A DNA stretch of 8,676 nt, taken from NCBI GenBank assembly GCA_964481165.1, contig CAYZYC010000101.1:1-8676 (forward strand), in the 5' to 3' direction. The notes beneath the pieces are model-generated. The model was not told where the DNA came from. It ran no database searches and saw only the letters and a program-made list of their open reading frames with translations. A program made the translations under genes and the position numbers. Numbering within the stretch: the stretch's first letter is position 1; every line of letters starts with the position of its first letter. Positions 6,944 through 8,676 of this stretch are shown here, piece after piece. This DNA is from Zeimonas sp964481165 (GTDB lineage Bacteria; Pseudomonadota; Gammaproteobacteria; Burkholderiales; Burkholderiaceae_E).

Positions 6944-8081
6944 AGCCGAGCCCGATCAGCCAGGTGCTGTCCGTCGCATGCCTGCCGCCGGCAGGCTCGC
7001 CTTCCCAGTCGAGGTTCAGTTGCAGCGAAGCGTTCAGTCCGTAGATGAACGGCAGCCGGATGCCGCTGCGACTGCGCACCGTCACCTCCGACGTGTCTTC
7101 GAGGTTCCAGAACGCGGTGTGATCGTGGAACAGCTCCGCCGACAGGAACGGGAGCCGATGCGTGGCGTTCACCCCCCATCCGATCGCGGGAAACGTCTCG
7201 TGCGCACCGACCTGCCTTTGCACGTCGATGAGGTCCAGGCCGGCGCGCGTAGAGAGCTGCGTGCGCTCGGTCTGCAGCCACTGGATGCCGAAGCCTGCGC
7301 CGATCGCAGTGCGCAGTTCGATGTCGCGGAACCGGTCGTTCTCGAGCGACGCGCGCATGTACGCGAAGCGCACGCTCCCTTGCAGGAAGCGGTCGTAGTT
7401 TCCCGAAACGAGCCAGTTCGACGCCGCAAGCGTGCCGTTGTCGCGTTCGCGCCGCAGCTTCAGGCCCAGCGAGTATCGCCAGTCGCGGGCACGCGCCGTG
7501 ACGTCGGACTCGACATACAGGCGTTCGCCTTCGCTGTTGCCGCGCGCCATCGCTCCCGACAACGTGACGCGCCCGTCGTACGAAACGCCCTCTCCGCTTT
7601 CCTCGGGCTTCGGATGGATGTACCGGATCGAAGCGAGCGGAACGTCGCGCGGCAGCCGGAAAGCGGCCGATGGCGCATCGCCCTGCGGCGCGGCTTCGGA
7701 AATCGGTTCGCCCTCGATTTCGTCGGGTTTCGCCGGCACGAGCAACTGGTGGCCCTTCTCACCGGGAACGAGCGTCGCCCATTCGGTCGATTCCGCCCGT
7801 TCGCGCAGGATGACGACCGGCTTGTCGGTCTCGATCGCCCGGACTTCGTAACGACGTATCCGCATTTCGCCCGCCCACGTGGTCTCCAGCGTCAGCGTGT
7901 CTGGCGTCAGGTGAAGAATACGCCCGGTCAGGCGGTCGCCGTTGTGCAGCATCACCGTGTCGGCGAGAGCCGACGAAGTTGCCGCCAGGCCGACGACGAC
8001 GCAGGCAGTGCCCGCAAGCCGCACCGCTGCGCGCCGGAACGCGCCGCGCGATTCGCGGTGCGGGAACGCGGAAAACGGCAT
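6933..8081 (-). CDS. DUF481 family outer-membrane beta-barrel protein
   Basis: The product (382 residues from the ATG at 8081) has an export signal: basic residues at 9-21, a hydrophobic core at about 22-35 and a probable signal peptidase I site after ALA40. The mature protein opens with DTVMLHNGDRLTGRILHL, then LTLETTWAGEMRIRRYEVRAI (63-83), the small beta domain found in front of many DUF481 proteins. A linker at about 90-160 is rich in Glu, Pro and Ala. Residues about 167-382 show alternating beta strands typical of the DUF481 barrel (YdiY-like 'salt-induced outer membrane protein'), including GNSEGERLYVESDVTARARDW. The chain ends in the aromatic-terminated strand WLIGLGYAW, which fits a BAM beta-signal. 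An in-frame ATG at 8135 is rejected because it lies upstream of the promoter. A GTG at 8024 (codon 20) would give a compact 21-residue signal peptide and is a real alternative start. The molecular function of DUF481 is not established. Confidence 0.9.
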   Translation of the reverse strand: MPFSAFPHRESRGAFRRAAVRLAGTACVVVGLAATSSALADTVMLHNGDRLTGRILHLTPDTLTLETTWAGEMRIRRYEVRAIETDKPVVILRERAESTEWATLVPGEKGHQLLVPAKPDEIEGEPISEAAPQGDAPSAAFRLPRDVPLASIRYIHPKPEESGEGVSYDGRVTLSGAMARGNSEGERLYVESDVTARARDWRYSLGLKLRRERDNGTLAASNWLVSGNYDRFLQGSVRFAYMRASLENDRFRDIELRTAIGAGFGIQWLQTERTQLSTRAGLDLIDVQRQVGAHETFPAIGWGVNATHRLPFLSAELFHDHTAFWNLEDTSEVTVRSRSGIRLPFIYGLNASLQLNLDWEGEPAGGRHATDSTWLIGLGYAW

Positions 8082-8087
8082 TGCGCG

Positions 8088-8116
8088 TTTATAGTCGATC
8101 GATCCGGGCGAAGCAA
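8088..8116 (-). promoter_or_regulatory. Sigma-70-type promoter for the DUF481/NlpE-like/DUF423 cassette
   Basis: Reading the minus strand, a -35 hexamer TTGCTT (8116-8111) is followed by exactly 17 bases and a -10 hexamer TATAAA (8093-8088). The -10 matches consensus at five of six positions and the -35 keeps the TTG core. Transcription would start about seven bases on, at or next to position 8081, the A of the DUF481 ATG. This is the only good minus-strand promoter I see in front of the cassette. It is a prediction from pattern only. Confidence 0.6.
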
Positions 8117-8157
8117 ACCCGCGGCACCCGTCCACACAGCGAAGCGGGTCGTGCGTG

Positions 8158-8163
8158 TATAAT
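8158..8163 (+). promoter_or_regulatory. Perfect -10 hexamer (TATAAT), probable infA promoter
   Basis: TATAAT stands out in this GC-rich DNA and is placed on the infA strand, with a likely transcription start near 8170. No good -35 hexamer is found at 15-19 bases upstream (the best windows read CACAGC or ACACAG), and the upstream TG is one base out of place for an extended -10. It may therefore be weak, activator-dependent or fortuitous. The resulting leader to the infA ATG would be about 225-230 bases. Confidence 0.5.
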
Positions 8164-8386
8164 CAACCACTTATCGCATCGACACCGCGGTTGTGCCTTG
8201 CGGGTCACGGTGACTTCGAGGTTCGGGTTCCCGCCCGCGTCCACGACGCCGCCACGAGCACGCGTTCGATCGATCTTCGCCGGCAGCGGGCATGCGATTC
8301 GCCGCACCCGACCGGATTGCCGCATCGCCTCCGCACGAACGAACCGTACGGCGCATTCTCGGCCGGGCGACGGCGCTGCTACTACC

Positions 8387-8391
8387 AGGAG
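8387..8391 (+). promoter_or_regulatory. Shine-Dalgarno site that fixes the infA start
   Basis: AGGAG lies six bases before the ATG at 8398 but only three before the ATG at 8395. The two ATGs are adjacent and in frame (ATGATGGCC). The spacing, and the usual MAKE start of IF-1, favour 8398. It is the clearest ribosome-binding site in the window. Confidence 0.75.
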
Positions 8392-8397
8392 CCGATG

Positions 8398-8619
8398 ATG
8401 GCCAAGGAAGAACTGATCGAAATGGAAGGCGTGGTCGTCGAGGTGCTACCCGACACGCGCTATCGCGTCACGCTGAACAACGGCGTCGAGGTCAACGCCT
8501 ACGCAGCGGGAAAGATGAAGAAGCACCGCATCCGCGTGCTGCCGGGCGATCGCGTGACGATGGAACTGTCGCCGTACGACCTGACGAAGGGGCGGATCCG
8601 CTTCCGCCACAAGGACTAG
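8398..8619 (+). CDS. infA: Translation initiation factor IF-1
   Basis: IF-1 is a small OB-fold protein that binds the A site of the 30S subunit and, with IF-2 and IF-3, promotes correct initiation. The product has 73 residues, matching the usual length of about 72. It reads MAKEELIEMEGVVVEVLPDT, then the OB-fold core YRVTLNNGVEVNAYAAGKM, then IRVLPGDRVTMELSPYDLTK and GRIRFRHKD. These are family signatures from end to end. The EELIE start and the position away from a ribosomal-protein operon recall the second infA copy of Burkholderiales, which lies outside the rpl/rps cluster; whether another copy exists here cannot be seen. The gene is preceded by a good AGGAG site and a long apparent leader, and is divergent from the DUF481 cassette. 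No clear terminator hairpin follows in the 57 bases left in the window. Confidence 0.97.
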   Translation: MAKEELIEMEGVVVEVLPDTRYRVTLNNGVEVNAYAAGKMKKHRIRVLPGDRVTMELSPYDLTKGRIRFRHKD

Positions 8620-8646
8620 GGCCTGTTCCTTCTCTTCGGCGTCGCG

Positions 8647-8676
8647 TCAGACGATGCCCAGGTGCTCGGTGTTGCG
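8647..8676 (-). CDS. Possible C-terminal end of a convergent gene leaving the window
   Basis: On the minus strand the last 30 bases can be read as nine codons and a TGA stop, giving a C-terminus RNTEHLGIV. The stop would lie 27 bases from the infA stop, a normal distance for convergent neighbours, and the residue mix is protein-like. The stretch is far too short to identify or even to prove coding, so this entry only marks the possibility. Confidence 0.25.
   Translation of the reverse strand, partial: RNTEHLGIV

Larger units (their letters stand above)
8082..8397. other. Divergent intergenic region between the DUF481 gene and infA
   Basis: These 316 bases carry no convincing gene. The left part (8082-8116) holds the minus-strand promoter. 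The right part holds a perfect -10 hexamer for infA at 8158-8163 and then about 225 bases that would be infA leader RNA. Short dyads are visible, ACCGCGGT at 8184-8191 and GTCAC-G-GTGAC at 8204-8214, which could be operator-like or simply chance in GC-rich DNA. I see no intrinsic terminator, tRNA or recognisable riboswitch. Open frames here (one in frame with infA from 8155) lack start signals and family-like sequence. Confidence 0.6.

Noticed and set aside
8082..8135. N-terminal extension of the DUF481 protein from the ATG at 8135
   Set aside because: That ATG lies upstream of the -35 and -10 elements and would put 18 unrelated residues before the signal peptide.
6702..8162. 486-codon open frame on the plus strand across the DUF481 gene
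   Set aside because: The minus-strand DUF481 product has a signal peptide, barrel strands and an aromatic C-terminus, while the plus-strand product resembles nothing and is rich in Arg and Gln.
8201..8236. tRNA-like T-arm resemblance (GGTTCGGGTTCCC) in the infA leader
   Set aside because: No matching acceptor, D or anticodon arms can be found around it, and the T-loop consensus is not met.
8155..8397. In-frame N-terminal extension of infA starting at GTG 8155
   Set aside because: It would start inside the TATAAT region, lacks a ribosome site, and the extension has no IF-1-like sequence. The AGGAG before 8398 marks the real start.

Overview
The window is very GC-rich by eye and almost fully coding. 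It reads as a piece of a proteobacterial chromosome, most likely from a betaproteobacterium of the Burkholderiales type. The grounds are the order leuS-lptE-holA-proA, the style of the LeuRS and ProA sequences, and an IF-1 of the 'MAKEELIE' type that resembles the second infA copy of that group. The genus cannot be read from the sequence alone. I see no rRNA, tRNA, insertion sequence, CRISPR array, integrase or other sign of recent transfer.

Left and centre (1-5707, + strand): six genes read in one direction with gaps of at most 8 bases or with overlapping start and stop codons. They are the 3' part of leuS (leucyl-tRNA synthetase), lptE (outer-membrane LPS assembly lipoprotein), holA (DNA polymerase III delta subunit, the clamp-loader wrench), proA (gamma-glutamyl phosphate reductase), a 143-residue HemJ/UPF0093 membrane protein (probable protoporphyrinogen oxidase), and a THUMP-type class I RNA methyltransferase equivalent to the N-terminal (RlmL) half of E. 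coli RlmKL. This is a housekeeping operon mixing translation, envelope biogenesis, replication, proline synthesis, haem synthesis and rRNA modification. Its promoter must lie upstream of the window.

Right centre (5646-8081, - strand): three genes in a tight, overlapping cassette, read right to left. They are a DUF481 outer-membrane beta-barrel protein with a signal peptide, an NlpE-like lipoprotein with a CXXC motif, and a four-helix DUF423 inner-membrane protein. The gene ends overlap by 11 and 4 bases, so they are almost certainly co-transcribed and probably translationally coupled. All three products belong to the envelope. The last gene runs tail-to-tail into the rlmL-like gene and overlaps it by 62 bases. 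A good promoter (TTGCTT, 17-base spacer, TATAAA) sits directly in front of the DUF481 ATG, so the transcript could be leaderless.

Right end (8082-8676): a divergent intergenic region of about 316 bases carries the DUF481 promoter and, on the + strand, a perfect TATAAT about 235 bases upstream of infA (translation initiation factor IF-1). This implies an unusually long infA leader. The last 30 bases can be read as the C-terminus of a convergent gene that leaves the window.

Most of the window is ordinary housekeeping sequence. The parts worth a second look are the DUF481/NlpE-like/DUF423 envelope cassette, the possible leaderless start, the long infA leader and the convergent gene overlap.
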